Assembly (NCBI GenBank): GCA_020073145.1 | Contig: JAIQFS010000009.1 | Coordinates: 62,001-126,000, forward strand | Direction: 5' to 3' | Source: Terriglobia bacterium | GTDB taxonomy: Bacteria; Acidobacteriota; Terriglobia; Bryobacterales; Bryobacteraceae | DNA: 64,000 nucleotides | Position numbers and translations under genes: made by a program | The notes under the pieces: generated by a model | Databases searched by the model: none | Told to the model about the DNA's origin: nothing | Seen by the model: only the letters and a program-made list of their open reading frames with translations | Shown: piece after piece, positions 55,599 through 64,000 of the stretch | Position numbering within the stretch: the first letter of the stretch is position 1 | Layout: each line of letters opens with the position of its first letter

Positions 55599-55680
55599 CC
55601 GATCCGCGCGAGGCGGGCTTTGCGGGCCCAGCCGCGTGCACGGGCATTTGATGTAACCTAGGCGACGAAGGAGAAACGGA

Positions 55681-57840
55681 GTGACGACTCGAATCGCGCT
55701 GGGGACGGCAATCACTGTGTGCGGCCTCATCTTTCTGGCTCCCCAAAGCGGAGCCCAGCCCGATGCCGGCGGGCCCTATACCGCCGAGCAAGCGGCGGTG
55801 GGACGGAGTGCGTACCAAGCCAACTGCGCCGCCTGCCATGCGCCGGATCTCTCCGGACGCGAAGGGCCGCAACTGGCCGGCGCCAATTTTATAAGTCAAT
55901 GGGGCGGGCGGACCGCTGGCGAGCTGACCGGTTATCTGCGTGCGGCCATGCCTCCCGGCGCCGGCGGCTCGCTGCCGGACCAGGCTTATGTCAATCTCAC
56001 CGCATTCATTCTGGATGCCAACAGCGCGCGGCCCGGCGATCGAGCGCTCACCGCGGAATCCACCGTGGCGATCCGCAGCGTCGCATCGGGGCAGCGGGCG
56101 GCGTATTTGCGGCCGGGGGCGGCGCCTCCCGCCACGTCTTCAGCCCCACAGCAGGCTTCGGCCCGGCAGACACCTCGCGGCATCACGGTGGCGGGCGAAG
56201 TCAAGAACTACGTTCCGGTCACCGACGCCATGCTGCGCAATCCCGATCCCGGCGACTGGCTCATGATTCGCCGCGACTACAAGGCTACCTACTACAGCCC
56301 GCTCAACCAGATCACGTCGCAGAACGTCAATGAGCTGCGCCTGGTGTGGAGTTGGTCGATGCAGGATGGCGCCAGCAACGGCAACCAGCCCGCGCCCATC
56401 GTGCACAATGGCGTGCTCTACGTGAACAATGCCGGCGAGGTGCTGCAGGCCCTGAACGCCAAGACCGGCGATTTAATCTGGGAGAACCACTACGGAACGA
56501 TTCCCAACGCCCCCGCCATGCGCGGTATCGCCATCTACCAGGACAAGATTCTGGTCGCTACCCCGGATGCGCACCTGATGGCCTTTGACGCGCGCACCGG
56601 CAAGGGGATCTGGGACACCACCATCGGCGACCGCTCCAAAGGGGAATACGCCGAAACCAGCGGGCCGATCGTGGTGAAGGGCCGGGTGATTGAAGGGCTG
56701 GGCCGCGACTCCTGTGCGACGTACCGGGATGAGAAATGCTTCATCAGCGCGTACGATGCCCAGACCGGCAAGGAAGCCTGGCGGTTTCGCACGGTGGCGC
56801 TCGAGGGCGAACCCGGCGGCGACTCCTGGGGAAGCCTCTCGAACACCTTCCGGGCCGGCACGGAGAGTTGGATCACCGGAAGTTACGACCCCGACTTGAA
56901 CCTGACGTACTGGGGTACGGCGCAAGCCAAGCCGTGGATGCGCGTGAGTCGAGGCTCGGGCAACGGATCCACCTTGTATTCCAACTCCACCCTGGCGCTC
57001 GATGCCGATACGGGAAAGCTGGCCTGGTATCACAGCTACGTGCCGGGCGAGACGCTGGACCTGGACGAAGTGTTCGAACGCGTGCTGGTGGACGATCAGG
57101 GTGAGCGCTACGTCTTCAGCGCGGGCAAGACGGGCATTTTGTGGAAGCTTGACCGCAAGACGGGAAAGTATCTCGGCCATCACGAAATGGTCTATCAGAA
57201 TGTCTACGATTCCATCGACCCGCGAACCGGTGAGCCGCACTATCGCAACGACATTGTCGAGCAGCGCATCGGCGAGTGGGTGACGGCGTGCCCGTCGACC
57301 GAAGGCGGAAAGAACTGGCCGTCGATGACTTACTATCCGCCGGGGAACCGGCTGATCATTCCCTTGAGCCAGAGCTGCCTGGAGATGCAGGGCCAGCCCA
57401 TCGAAAAAGTCGCGGGGGGCGGCAGTGGCAATGGCGCGCTGCGGCGCTTCTTCGAGATGCCCGGGACGAACGGCAACGTCGGCAAGCTGGCGGCGTACGA
57501 TGTGCGGACTATGCGCGAGCTCTGGAAGTACGAGCAGCGCGCGCCATTCCTGACGGGCGTCGTCTCGACCGCCGGAGGTGTGGCCTTCGCGGGCGACCTG
57601 GACCGCATGTTCCGCGCCTTCGATGCCGGAACGGGCAGAATTCTCTGGGAGACGCGCCTGCCGGCCGCGGTGCAAGGCTTCCCGCTGACGTTCACCGCGG
57701 GCGGCAAGCAATATGTCGCCGTGACCACGAGTAACGGCGGCGGCAGCCCGCGCAATGTGCCGTCCGTGGTTGCTTACGACCTGCACTATCCGACGACCGG
57801 CAACGCGCTTTACGTGTTTGCGCTTCCGGAGCGGAGATAG
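55681..57840 (+). CDS. PQQ-dependent alcohol dehydrogenase with N-terminal cytochrome c domain
   Basis: A 719-residue periplasmic enzyme with a GTG start preceded by GGAG. After a signal peptide (about 1-26) comes a cytochrome c domain with [16 protein letters not shown]. From about residue 165 there is an eight-bladed PQQ propeller ([60 protein letters not shown], then [20 protein letters not shown]). It would oxidise an alcohol or aldehyde and pass electrons through its own heme. In best-known quinohemoprotein dehydrogenases the heme domain is C-terminal; here it is N-terminal. Substrate is unknown. Confidence 0.92.
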   Translation: MTTRIALGTAITVCGLIFLAPQSGAQPDAGGPYTAEQAAVGRSAYQANCAACHAPDLSGREGPQLAGANFISQWGGRTAGELTGYLRAAMPPGAGGSLPDQAYVNLTAFILDANSARPGDRALTAESTVAIRSVASGQRAAYLRPGAAPPATSSAPQQASARQTPRGITVAGEVKNYVPVTDAMLRNPDPGDWLMIRRDYKATYYSPLNQITSQNVNELRLVWSWSMQDGASNGNQPAPIVHNGVLYVNNAGEVLQALNAKTGDLIWENHYGTIPNAPAMRGIAIYQDKILVATPDAHLMAFDARTGKGIWDTTIGDRSKGEYAETSGPIVVKGRVIEGLGRDSCATYRDEKCFISAYDAQTGKEAWRFRTVALEGEPGGDSWGSLSNTFRAGTESWITGSYDPDLNLTYWGTAQAKPWMRVSRGSGNGSTLYSNSTLALDADTGKLAWYHSYVPGETLDLDEVFERVLVDDQGERYVFSAGKTGILWKLDRKTGKYLGHHEMVYQNVYDSIDPRTGEPHYRNDIVEQRIGEWVTACPSTEGGKNWPSMTYYPPGNRLIIPLSQSCLEMQGQPIEKVAGGGSGNGALRRFFEMPGTNGNVGKLAAYDVRTMRELWKYEQRAPFLTGVVSTAGGVAFAGDLDRMFRAFDAGTGRILWETRLPAAVQGFPLTFTAGGKQYVAVTTSNGGGSPRNVPSVVAYDLHYPTTGNALYVFALPERR

Positions 57841-57951
57841 GGAGTTCATCGCAGGCGACGAATGCGCCTGCACTCATCTCGTCCCGGTCGCCGGACTTTC
57901 CCGGGTTCCGTTAGAATAGGAATCCCGACGGGAAACTTTGAGGAGACGTTT

Positions 57952-59010
57952 ATGAAATGGATTCTGACGTCGTCAGTCGCTCTGGCTGTGCTGGCCGCCG
58001 CGCCGGTGCTGGCCCAGCGCAAGGCATCCATCGAAAATGTGCCCGAGATTCCGTTCACCTCGGCGTCGAACCTGCTGAAACTTCCGGCAGGGGAGTATCT
58101 GGGTGAATCGGTTGCGGTGGCCACCAACTCCAAAGGCCACATCTTCGTGTATCACCGCAGCGCCCAGACGCGGCTGTTTGAGTTCGACAAAGCCGGTAAC
58201 TTCCTTAAGGAAATCGGCAGCGGCTATTATGGCTTCGAATTCGCGCATTCGGTGCGCGTCGACAAGGACGACAACATCTGGACCGTTGACGAAGGCACCA
58301 ACATGATCACCAAGTTCAGCCCGGAAGGGAAGGTGCTGATGGTGCTCGGCCGCCGCCCGCCCGCGGTCGATGGCGCTGTGGCCTACCCCGCCGGTCCTCC
58401 GGGCACGCCCAACGTCCCCGCAAAGAAGTACATCTTCTGCCGGCCCACCGACATCGGCTGGGACCCGCAGGGCAACATCTTCATCTCCGACGGTTACTGC
58501 AACAACCGCGTCGTCAAATATGACAAGGATGGCCGCTTCCTGGCGCAGGCCGGCAGCGAGAAGCCGGGCAAGGCGCTCGGCGAATTCAATCTGCCGCACG
58601 GCTTGCAGGTCGATGGACAGGGCAATGTCTGGGTGGCCGACCGCTCCAACAATCGCTACCAGGTGCTCGACAATAATCTGAAGCCCATCCGCGAAATCAC
58701 CAACCTGGGCGTCGGCTGGACCGTGTGCGTTTCGGCGGGTCCTCACCAATACGCGTTCCTTTCCAACTCGAACCCCAACGGCAACATGCCGGGCACGTGG
58801 GAGAACACGGGCGAAATCTACAAGGCGGAGCTGGACGGCACTGTGCTCGGCAAATTCGGTCACCCCGGGAAGCTGGCGCCGGGATTCCAGGTGGTGCACA
58901 CCATGGATTGCCGCAATCCGAATGAGATCGTCGTCGGCGAAATTGAATCGTGGCGCGTGCAGAAGCTTCTGCTCCACGCCACCAACGGCAGTGTGGGAGG
59001 TGCGCGGTGA
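57952..59010 (+). CDS. Secreted NHL-repeat beta-propeller protein 1
   Basis: A 352-residue exported protein. ATG 57952 has GAGGAG upstream and starts the signal peptide MKWILTSSVALAVLAAAPVL. Six NHL-like blades follow (GHIFVYHRSAQTRLFEFDKA, NIWTVDEGTNMITKFSPEGK, NIFISDGYCNNRVVKYDKDG, NVWVADRSNNRYQVLDNNLK). The longer frame from 57862 has no plausible start. It is related to the protein encoded just downstream and overlaps its start by 4 nt. Propellers of this type can bind or hydrolyse lactones, or mediate protein contacts; no catalytic site is evident. Confidence 0.88.
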   Translation: MKWILTSSVALAVLAAAPVLAQRKASIENVPEIPFTSASNLLKLPAGEYLGESVAVATNSKGHIFVYHRSAQTRLFEFDKAGNFLKEIGSGYYGFEFAHSVRVDKDDNIWTVDEGTNMITKFSPEGKVLMVLGRRPPAVDGAVAYPAGPPGTPNVPAKKYIFCRPTDIGWDPQGNIFISDGYCNNRVVKYDKDGRFLAQAGSEKPGKALGEFNLPHGLQVDGQGNVWVADRSNNRYQVLDNNLKPIREITNLGVGWTVCVSAGPHQYAFLSNSNPNGNMPGTWENTGEIYKAELDGTVLGKFGHPGKLAPGFQVVHTMDCRNPNEIVVGEIESWRVQKLLLHATNGSVGGAR

Positions 59011-60035
59011 ACCGAACTCTGCTAGCCGTGGCCGCCGCGATGATTTCCAGCATTCCGGCTGTCGCCCAGAAGGACGCACCCGAAATCCGCTTCGACTCCG
59101 TCCCCAATCCGCTGCAGCTTCCCGCCAACCTCTACCTGGGCGAAGTGGGGGGCGTGGCCACCAATTCGCGCGGCGATATTTTTGTCTACACGCGAACCGG
59201 CCATCCCACTATCTCGATCGGCACCGCGCGGCCTTTCGCGCACGGCGGCTCGCGCCTGTTCGAGTTCGATCGCACCGGCAAGTTCGTCCGCGAAATCGGC
59301 AAGGATAGCTACGGATTTCTGTTCGCCTCGCAGGTCCGCGTCGATTTGAGCGACAACATCTGGGTAGTCGATCAGATGAGCAACATGGTGATCAAGTTCG
59401 ATCCGCAGGTTCACGTCGCGATGCTGCTCGGCCGCAAAGCGGAGAATGTCAACGTTCCTGTGCGGCCGGGGCGTGGCGGCGAAGGCGCGGGCCAGCCGAC
59501 CGACTTGTTCGATCGCCCGACCGACGTCGCCTGGGATGCGGCCGGCAACATCTTCGTGGCCGATGGCCTCGGCAACGCGCGCATCGCCAAGTTTGACAAA
59601 GACGGCAAATTCATCAAGTCATGGGGCAAGAAAGGAACCGCGCCCGGCGAGTTCGCCAATGTCCGCAGCATCGCGGTGGACTCGCAAGGCAACGTCTACG
59701 CGGCGGACGGCGGCAACAAGCGCATCGAGGTCTTCGACAGTGACGGCGCCTTCAAGACCGCCATCGCCGATGTCGGCAACGCGCAGGCGCTGTGCCTGAC
59801 CAAGGGCGCGAGTCCGGTTCTATACGTTTCGAATTCCAATCCGCCCGACGACATCGACCGCGACGGTGAAATCTACCGCCTGCGCCTCGATGGAACCATC
59901 ACCGGCAAATTCGGCCGCGCCGGCAAACTACTCAAGGAATTCGGCACCGTCAACGCCATCGACTGCCGCGCCGAGAACACGCTCTACGTTGGCGAGATCG
60001 GCAATTTGCGAGTGCAGAAGCTGGTGCTGCACTAG
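59007..60035 (+). CDS. Secreted NHL-repeat beta-propeller protein 2
   Basis: A 342-residue paralogue of the preceding protein. The GTG start at 59007 forms a GTGA overlap with the upstream stop and has GGGAGG 6 nt before it; it gives a signal peptide (RTLLAVAAAMISSIPAVAQ). Blades read GDIFVYTRTGHPTISIGTAR, NIFVADGLGNARIAKFDKDG and NVYAADGGNKRIEVFDSDG. Both paralogues share the opening LQLPANLYLGEVGGVATNSR or its close equivalent. An insert rich in Gly/Arg (PVRPGRGGEGAGQ) lies in the middle. It ends the exported cluster, and the convergent tag gene follows 3 nt later. Confidence 0.88.
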   Translation: MNRTLLAVAAAMISSIPAVAQKDAPEIRFDSVPNPLQLPANLYLGEVGGVATNSRGDIFVYTRTGHPTISIGTARPFAHGGSRLFEFDRTGKFVREIGKDSYGFLFASQVRVDLSDNIWVVDQMSNMVIKFDPQVHVAMLLGRKAENVNVPVRPGRGGEGAGQPTDLFDRPTDVAWDAAGNIFVADGLGNARIAKFDKDGKFIKSWGKKGTAPGEFANVRSIAVDSQGNVYAADGGNKRIEVFDSDGAFKTAIADVGNAQALCLTKGASPVLYVSNSNPPDDIDRDGEIYRLRLDGTITGKFGRAGKLLKEFGTVNAIDCRAENTLYVGEIGNLRVQKLVLH

Positions 60036-60038
60036 ACC

Positions 60039-60614
60039 TCACCGCAATTCCCTGTAGCGGTAGCAAGTGAGTAGGTGATCGTTGACCATTCCGGTGGCCT
60101 GCATGAAGGCATAACAGATGGTCGAACCGACGAAGGTGAATCCGCGTTTGCGCAGATCCATGCTCAGCGCATCGGACTCAGCGGTGCAGGGCGGCACTTG
60201 GCCGGGGCGGCGCCGGCGGTTCACGATCGGGCGGCCGCCGACGAACTGCCACACGTAGCGATCGAAGCTGCCGAATTCCTTCTGAACGCCAAGGAAGGCC
60301 CGGGCATTTTGAATGGCGCTTCGAACCTTCAGGCGGTTGCGGACAATCCCTTCGTTGGCCAGCAACTGCGCGACTCGCGCGGCATCGTACCCGGCAATCT
60401 TGCGCGGGTCGAAGCGATCGAAAGCGCGGCGATAGGCGGGACGCTTCTTGAGAATGGTGGACCAGCTCAGGCCGGCCTGCGCGCCTTCGAGCACGAGGAA
60501 CTCAAACAGGCGGCGATCGTCGTGCAGAGGTACGCCCCATTCGGTGTCGTGATAGGCGATGGAGAGAGGGTCGCTGGCCCAGGAGCAGCGTGGGAGATCC
60601 GCCAGTGGTTTCAT
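60039..60614 (-). CDS. tag: DNA-3-methyladenine glycosylase I
   Basis: A 191-residue repair enzyme removing 3-methyladenine from DNA. The zinc snap is visible: Cys in RCSWASDPLSIAYHDTEWGV (with His) and the pair in MVNDHLLTCYRY. The catalytic and binding region EFLVLEGAQAGLSWSTILKK and the helix-hairpin-helix GFTFVGSTICYAFMQATGMV are intact. The ATG at 60614 gives a family-normal N terminus; the frame is open to 60683. The gene is convergent with the propeller cluster and divergent from the reductase. Confidence 0.94.
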   Translation of the reverse strand: MKPLADLPRCSWASDPLSIAYHDTEWGVPLHDDRRLFEFLVLEGAQAGLSWSTILKKRPAYRRAFDRFDPRKIAGYDAARVAQLLANEGIVRNRLKVRSAIQNARAFLGVQKEFGSFDRYVWQFVGGRPIVNRRRRPGQVPPCTAESDALSMDLRKRGFTFVGSTICYAFMQATGMVNDHLLTCYRYRELR

Positions 60615-60774
60615 GGCGGTCGCCCCGGCCTTGTTTTTAGCGAGCGACGATCTGGCCCCGACGCGTGGCGGCTGCGATTTCATGGCGCAGGATCAGTGTA
60701 CTGCAAAAGTGGCCCCGGTGCGCCCGCGGGGAGCGCCCATTTCGTCCGGATCGCGAAGACGGTATCTTGAGGGC

Positions 60775-62181
60775 ATGACCACCTACGACGCTCTGATCAT
60801 CGGAACGGGCCAGGCCGGGCCTCCGCTGGCGCGGCGGTTGGCACAATCCGGAATGAAGGTCGCGATCGTCGAACGCGATCGGTTCGGCGGTACCTGCGTG
60901 AACACGGGATGCATTCCGACCAAGACGATGGTGGCGAGTGCGTATGCCGCTCACATGGTCCGGCGCGCCGCCGAGTTCGGTGTGGAGATCGGCGGAGCCT
61001 GGCGCGTCGATATGAAGAGGGTGAAGGCGCGGAAGGACGCGATCTCGGGACAGTCGCGAACCGGGCTGGAGAACTCGCTGAAGCACACAGAAAACATCAC
61101 GGTCTACGAAGGCCACGCTCGCTTCGAAGCGCCGCACGAAGTGGCGGTGGGCGCGGACCGGCTGGCGGCCGAGCGCATTTTCATCAACGTGGGAGGGCGC
61201 GCCGCGGTTCCGCCGATGCCGGGACTGGACCAGGTGGAGTACTTGACCAACAGCTCCATGATGGAGGTCGATTTTCTGCCGCGGCACTTGATCGTGGTGG
61301 GTGGGAGTTATATCGGGCTGGAGTTCGGACAAATGTTCCGTCGTTTCGGGAGTGACGTGACGATCCTGGAGATGGGGGCTCGCCTCATTCCGCGCGAGGA
61401 TGAAGATGTGTCGGCCGCGGTTCAGGAGATTCTGGAAGGGGAGGGGGTTCTAGTTCGGCTGAACGCGAAGTGCATCGGGTTTTCCAGGTACGGGGAGGAG
61501 GTCGGCGTGCGCGCGGAGTGTGTCGAGGGCTCGCCCGAGGTTCGCGGATCGCATGTGCTGCTGGCAGTGGGGCGGCGGCCGAATACCGACGATCTGGGGC
61601 TGGAGAATGCTGGGGTGTCGACGGATGCGCGCGGGTATATCAGCGTGGACGATCAACTGCGCACCGGCGTTCCGGGGATCTGGGCGGTTGGCGACTGCAA
61701 TGGCAAAGGCGGATTCACGCACACCTCGTACAACGATTTCGAGATAGTGGCGGGGAATCTTCTGGACAACGATCCGCGCCGCGTGAGCGACCGCATATTG
61801 GCGTATGCCCTCTACATCGACCCGCCGCTGGGCCGTGTAGGTATGACGGAGGCCGACGTGCGGCGGAGCGGGAGGCGCGCTCTGGTGGGCAAGCGGCCCA
61901 TGACTCGGGTGGGCCGCGCGGTGGAGAAAGGCGAGACCCAGGGGTTCATGAAGATCCTGGTAGAGGCGAAGACCGGCGAAGTCTTGGGCGCTGTAATTCT
62001 AGGAACGGGCGGGGATGAGTCGATTCACTCGATTCTGGATGTCATGTATGCGAAGGCTCCCTACACCACCATTCAGCGCGCTGTGCATATTCATCCGACG
62101 GTGTCGGAGCTGATCCCGACTATGTTGAGCGAGTTGCAGCCGTTGGCGGACCCGGCGAGCGCGGGTTCGGTCACCCCCTGA
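60775..62181 (+). CDS. Pyridine nucleotide-disulfide oxidoreductase (mercuric reductase/lipoamide dehydrogenase-like)
   Basis: A 468-residue flavoprotein. It has FAD motif DALIIGTGQAGPPLARRLAQ, redox cysteines in GGTCVNTGCIPTKTMVA, NAD motif LIVVGGSYIGLEFGQMFRRF, the second FAD segment GIWAVGDCNGKGGFTHTSYN and the C-terminal HIHPTVSELIPTML that supplies the partner histidine. It lacks the N-terminal heavy-metal domain and the C-terminal cysteine pair of MerA, so mercury reduction is unlikely. The ATG at 60775 is the conserved N terminus. The natural disulfide substrate is unknown; it is a solitary gene without dehydrogenase-complex partners. Confidence 0.9.
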   Translation: MTTYDALIIGTGQAGPPLARRLAQSGMKVAIVERDRFGGTCVNTGCIPTKTMVASAYAAHMVRRAAEFGVEIGGAWRVDMKRVKARKDAISGQSRTGLENSLKHTENITVYEGHARFEAPHEVAVGADRLAAERIFINVGGRAAVPPMPGLDQVEYLTNSSMMEVDFLPRHLIVVGGSYIGLEFGQMFRRFGSDVTILEMGARLIPREDEDVSAAVQEILEGEGVLVRLNAKCIGFSRYGEEVGVRAECVEGSPEVRGSHVLLAVGRRPNTDDLGLENAGVSTDARGYISVDDQLRTGVPGIWAVGDCNGKGGFTHTSYNDFEIVAGNLLDNDPRRVSDRILAYALYIDPPLGRVGMTEADVRRSGRRALVGKRPMTRVGRAVEKGETQGFMKILVEAKTGEVLGAVILGTGGDESIHSILDVMYAKAPYTTIQRAVHIHPTVSELIPTMLSELQPLADPASAGSVTP

Positions 62182-62224
62182 GGTCGCCAGAATCCCGGCG
62201 CGGTTCACAACGTCCGAAAGTCGT

Positions 62225-63370
62225 CTACCGCACCGTCAATTCGACCCAGCCCGGCAGCGTCGCCGGCTGGTTGTTGAGGAAGACGATCCGGCGGGTCTTG
62301 GGAAAGGGCAGGTTGGACGCCAGGGCGCGGTTGTAGAGCGTGAACTGGTTCAGAATCTGGCGGTACTCGGGGTTGGTGGTGTCGAGCCAGGAACTCTTGG
62401 CCAGCAGGCCGCCGCCCCAACCGAGCGCCAACAGACACGAATCGTTTTCCTTGGCTTGGGCCAGGCGCTGCTCCAAGGCGGCGAGGTTTTTGTCGAGCAA
62501 GCCGAGGCCGGCCATGGCAGCGTATTGGCGCTGCAAGGCCAGCAGGCCTGCGGCGTAGACGTTGACCGACTCGAAAATCTTGGCCCGGTTCAGTGACTCC
62601 GGCCAGCGCACCATGCGGCGGACTTCCGGCGCCAGGAGGAAACTCTTCTCGCTCCAATCGCCTTCAAACGTGGAGCCGGGAACGGCCATTTCGGCGAAGG
62701 CCGGCGTGCTGTCGTCGGGGCGGCTGCCGTCCACGGCGCCGCGGGGGCTCTGCTTCCAAGCGAGGGCGTATTGTCCGGCGCGCGGCTGTAGGGTGGAGGT
62801 ACGCAGCAGATAGACCTTGAATTGCGAAACCGGGACGGTGGAGGAATCGCCGGCGCTGATGAAACGCATGCGGTTGGCGCCGGAAGAGCCAAGGGCATGG
62901 TCTTCCACAATTTCGGCGGGACGGCGCGGCAAGCGGTCGCCTTTCACACGTTCCAGGACTTCCTGCAACATGCCGTCGCGCCAATTGGCGAACAGCATGC
63001 CGGTGCGCAGCGCTCCCTTGAGGGCTGCGGCCGGCAAGTACGGGCCGGAGGCGCCGCAGGCGAAGGTCGGAATGTGCAGGCTCTCTCCCATGGCGCGGTT
63101 CCAATAGTTGGCATAGGCCGCGTTTTCAAAGGGAATGCGGCGGCCCGCGAAATTCTGCGCGAAGCCGCCCCAGGAGGCGAAGTCCAGTTTGTCGGCCTTC
63201 TTGAGTTGAGCGAGATAGCCGTCCAGACGCGGGCCCCTGGCCAGCAGGCGGAAGATGCGCCATTGATCGAGGACATTGACGTGGTCTTTCCAGACCATGT
63301 AGTCGATGGGGCTGAGCTTGCGGCCGTCGCCGACCAGCAGCGGGGTGAGACAAGTGAGGCGATAGCGCAT
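62225..63370 (-). CDS. csm5: Type III-A CRISPR-associated RAMP protein Csm5
   Basis: A 381-residue RAMP protein. N-terminal RAMP signature is YRLTCLTPLLVGDGRKLSPI, then DYMVWKDHVNVLDQWRIF; the core motif AALKGALRTGMLFANW is the Csm5 SxLKGxLR block; the C-terminal glycine-rich loop is LALGWGGGLLAKSSWLD. Csm5 caps the 3' end of the Csm effector complex and helps crRNA maturation. The start at 63370 overlaps the csm4 stop by 1 nt (TGATG), so they are one operon; the frame is formally open to 63595 but that part is out of phase with csm4 function. It is the last gene of the operon, convergent with the reductase. Confidence 0.92.
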   Translation of the reverse strand: MRYRLTCLTPLLVGDGRKLSPIDYMVWKDHVNVLDQWRIFRLLARGPRLDGYLAQLKKADKLDFASWGGFAQNFAGRRIPFENAAYANYWNRAMGESLHIPTFACGASGPYLPAAALKGALRTGMLFANWRDGMLQEVLERVKGDRLPRRPAEIVEDHALGSSGANRMRFISAGDSSTVPVSQFKVYLLRTSTLQPRAGQYALAWKQSPRGAVDGSRPDDSTPAFAEMAVPGSTFEGDWSEKSFLLAPEVRRMVRWPESLNRAKIFESVNVYAAGLLALQRQYAAMAGLGLLDKNLAALEQRLAQAKENDSCLLALGWGGGLLAKSSWLDTTNPEYRQILNQFTLYNRALASNLPFPKTRRIVFLNNQPATLPGWVELTVR

Positions 63371-64000
63371 CAGCTCACCTCGGGCAGCGGGATGGAGAGG
63401 GCGAAACCCGAGCGGAAAACGGGATGGGCGAAGCCGTCGGGAGCGACGTCGGGGGCGGCGCCGCGGAGCGCGGAGCCCGAGACCAGCACGGAGCCTTCGG
63501 CCACCATGTGAACCTGCTTTTTCAATTCGCCGGAGCCGGCGGGACTCTCCACACGGCCGCCGCGGGCCAGGACGGTGTAGTCGCCTCGGCTCCAATCGAC
63601 GATGTCGGCGGGTGCGGGCGAGAACAGGGAGAGGAGCCAGTGGGTATTCCCGTGAGACCGAACATCGGCTTCAGGAGATTCGGTGTTTTCGGCAACCTGA
63701 CGTCCGTTCTCGGGCCCCTGGCCTCCGAGGATCATATCGGGCAGCGTGCCTTCGGTGAATTCAGGAGATTCAGAGCGACCCCATCCGCGGGAGCGTTCGC
63801 CCCCGAAGCCGCTATCCGCCAGCCAGCGGAAGGCGGCTTTGACGGGCTCCTGCCATCGAGCGCGCGCGTCTTCATCGGCAAAGGAGACGACAGCCCACAA
63901 GCCCGCGCCGGGGCGGAATTCCAGGCAGGCGGTGGAATGGCGTTCGGTGGAGCCGGACAACCGGTCGACGGCGGCGTTCCACCTCACTCCGGTACGAAAC
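63370..64000 (-). CDS. csm4: Type III-A CRISPR-associated RAMP protein Csm4 (partial, N terminus off right edge)
   Basis: The last 210 or so residues of Csm4, open through the right edge. It reads VRWNAAVDRLSGSTERHSTA then EFRPGAGLWAVVSF, followed by the RAMP glycine loop SGFGGERSRGWGRSESPEF. The C terminus has the family block RGGRVESPAGSGELKKQVHM then VAEGSVLVSGSALRGAAPD and HPVFRSGFALSIPLPEVS. Csm4 binds the 5' handle of crRNA and contacts Cas10. A poorly conserved linker (SPEADVRSHGNTHWLLSLFS) separates the parts. Genes cas10, csm2, csm3 and the array should lie to the right, outside the window. Confidence 0.92.
   Translation of the reverse strand, partial: FRTGVRWNAAVDRLSGSTERHSTACLEFRPGAGLWAVVSFADEDARARWQEPVKAAFRWLADSGFGGERSRGWGRSESPEFTEGTLPDMILGGQGPENGRQVAENTESPEADVRSHGNTHWLLSLFSPAPADIVDWSRGDYTVLARGGRVESPAGSGELKKQVHMVAEGSVLVSGSALRGAAPDVAPDGFAHPVFRSGFALSIPLPEVS

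Noticed and set aside
60775-62181. Mercuric reductase (merA) assignment for the disulfide reductase
   Set aside because: No heavy-metal domain, no C-terminal cysteine pair and no mer genes nearby; kept as a general disulfide oxidoreductase.

Overview
The window is GC-rich bacterial chromosome. Its gene content points to an Acidobacteriota soil bacterium, most like the Solibacter/Bryobacter group. The signs are Oar-type TonB-dependent receptors with a carboxypeptidase-regulatory-like N-terminal domain, a VWFA-related secreted protein of the acidobacterial type, a large two-component-regulator-propeller histidine kinase, prokaryotic S10 serine carboxypeptidase, secreted GMC/sorbosone/PQQ dehydrogenases and many secreted beta-propeller proteins. 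This assignment is inference from gene families; there is no rRNA gene in the window to confirm it.

Layout: 1-3912 (minus) holds a kinase cut by the left edge, a split transketolase, a small secreted protein and hemB. A divergent promoter at 3948-3975 drives a 47-residue zinc-ribbon-like protein and serS. 5440-9005 carries a heptanucleotide repeat, an acyltransferase, an orphan protein with a HEPN-like motif, an HD protein and an Rsm22-type methyltransferase. 9115-15209 is a plus-strand run: TonB-like protein, small membrane protein, rhomboid protease, VWFA protein, receiver, GH3 glycosidase and prepilin peptidase.

15290-28239 is a nutrient uptake and oxidation island. It has a near-perfect sigma-70 promoter, a TonB receptor, a sorbosone dehydrogenase with a one-base frameshift, a gluconate-2-dehydrogenase subunit 3 homologue and a GMC oxidoreductase. 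A partial second copy follows: a receptor that has lost its N terminus, then a second GMC enzyme. The two halves share matching terminator and promoter sequences, so the island looks like a decayed tandem duplication.

28918-34122 (minus) is a protein quality-control block: hsp20, clpB, htpX and an RlmI-like rRNA methyltransferase. 34547-40946 has the S10 peptidase, the propeller kinase with its NarL-type regulator, and a secreted alpha/beta hydrolase. 41119-47685 is a complete RND efflux operon (pump, adaptor, TolC). After a cytochrome c and an unknown secreted protein comes metH (49198-52758).

52914-60035 is a run of five exported proteins: a heme-motif/Vgb-like propeller fusion, a protein with two NTF2-like halves, a PQQ dehydrogenase with an N-terminal cytochrome c, and two NHL propellers. 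Together they suggest a periplasmic alcohol or aldehyde oxidation system of unknown substrate. The right end has tag, a flavoprotein disulfide reductase and, on the minus strand, csm5 and a partial csm4. These are the last two genes of a type III-A CRISPR-Cas operon that continues beyond the window; no CRISPR array is present here.
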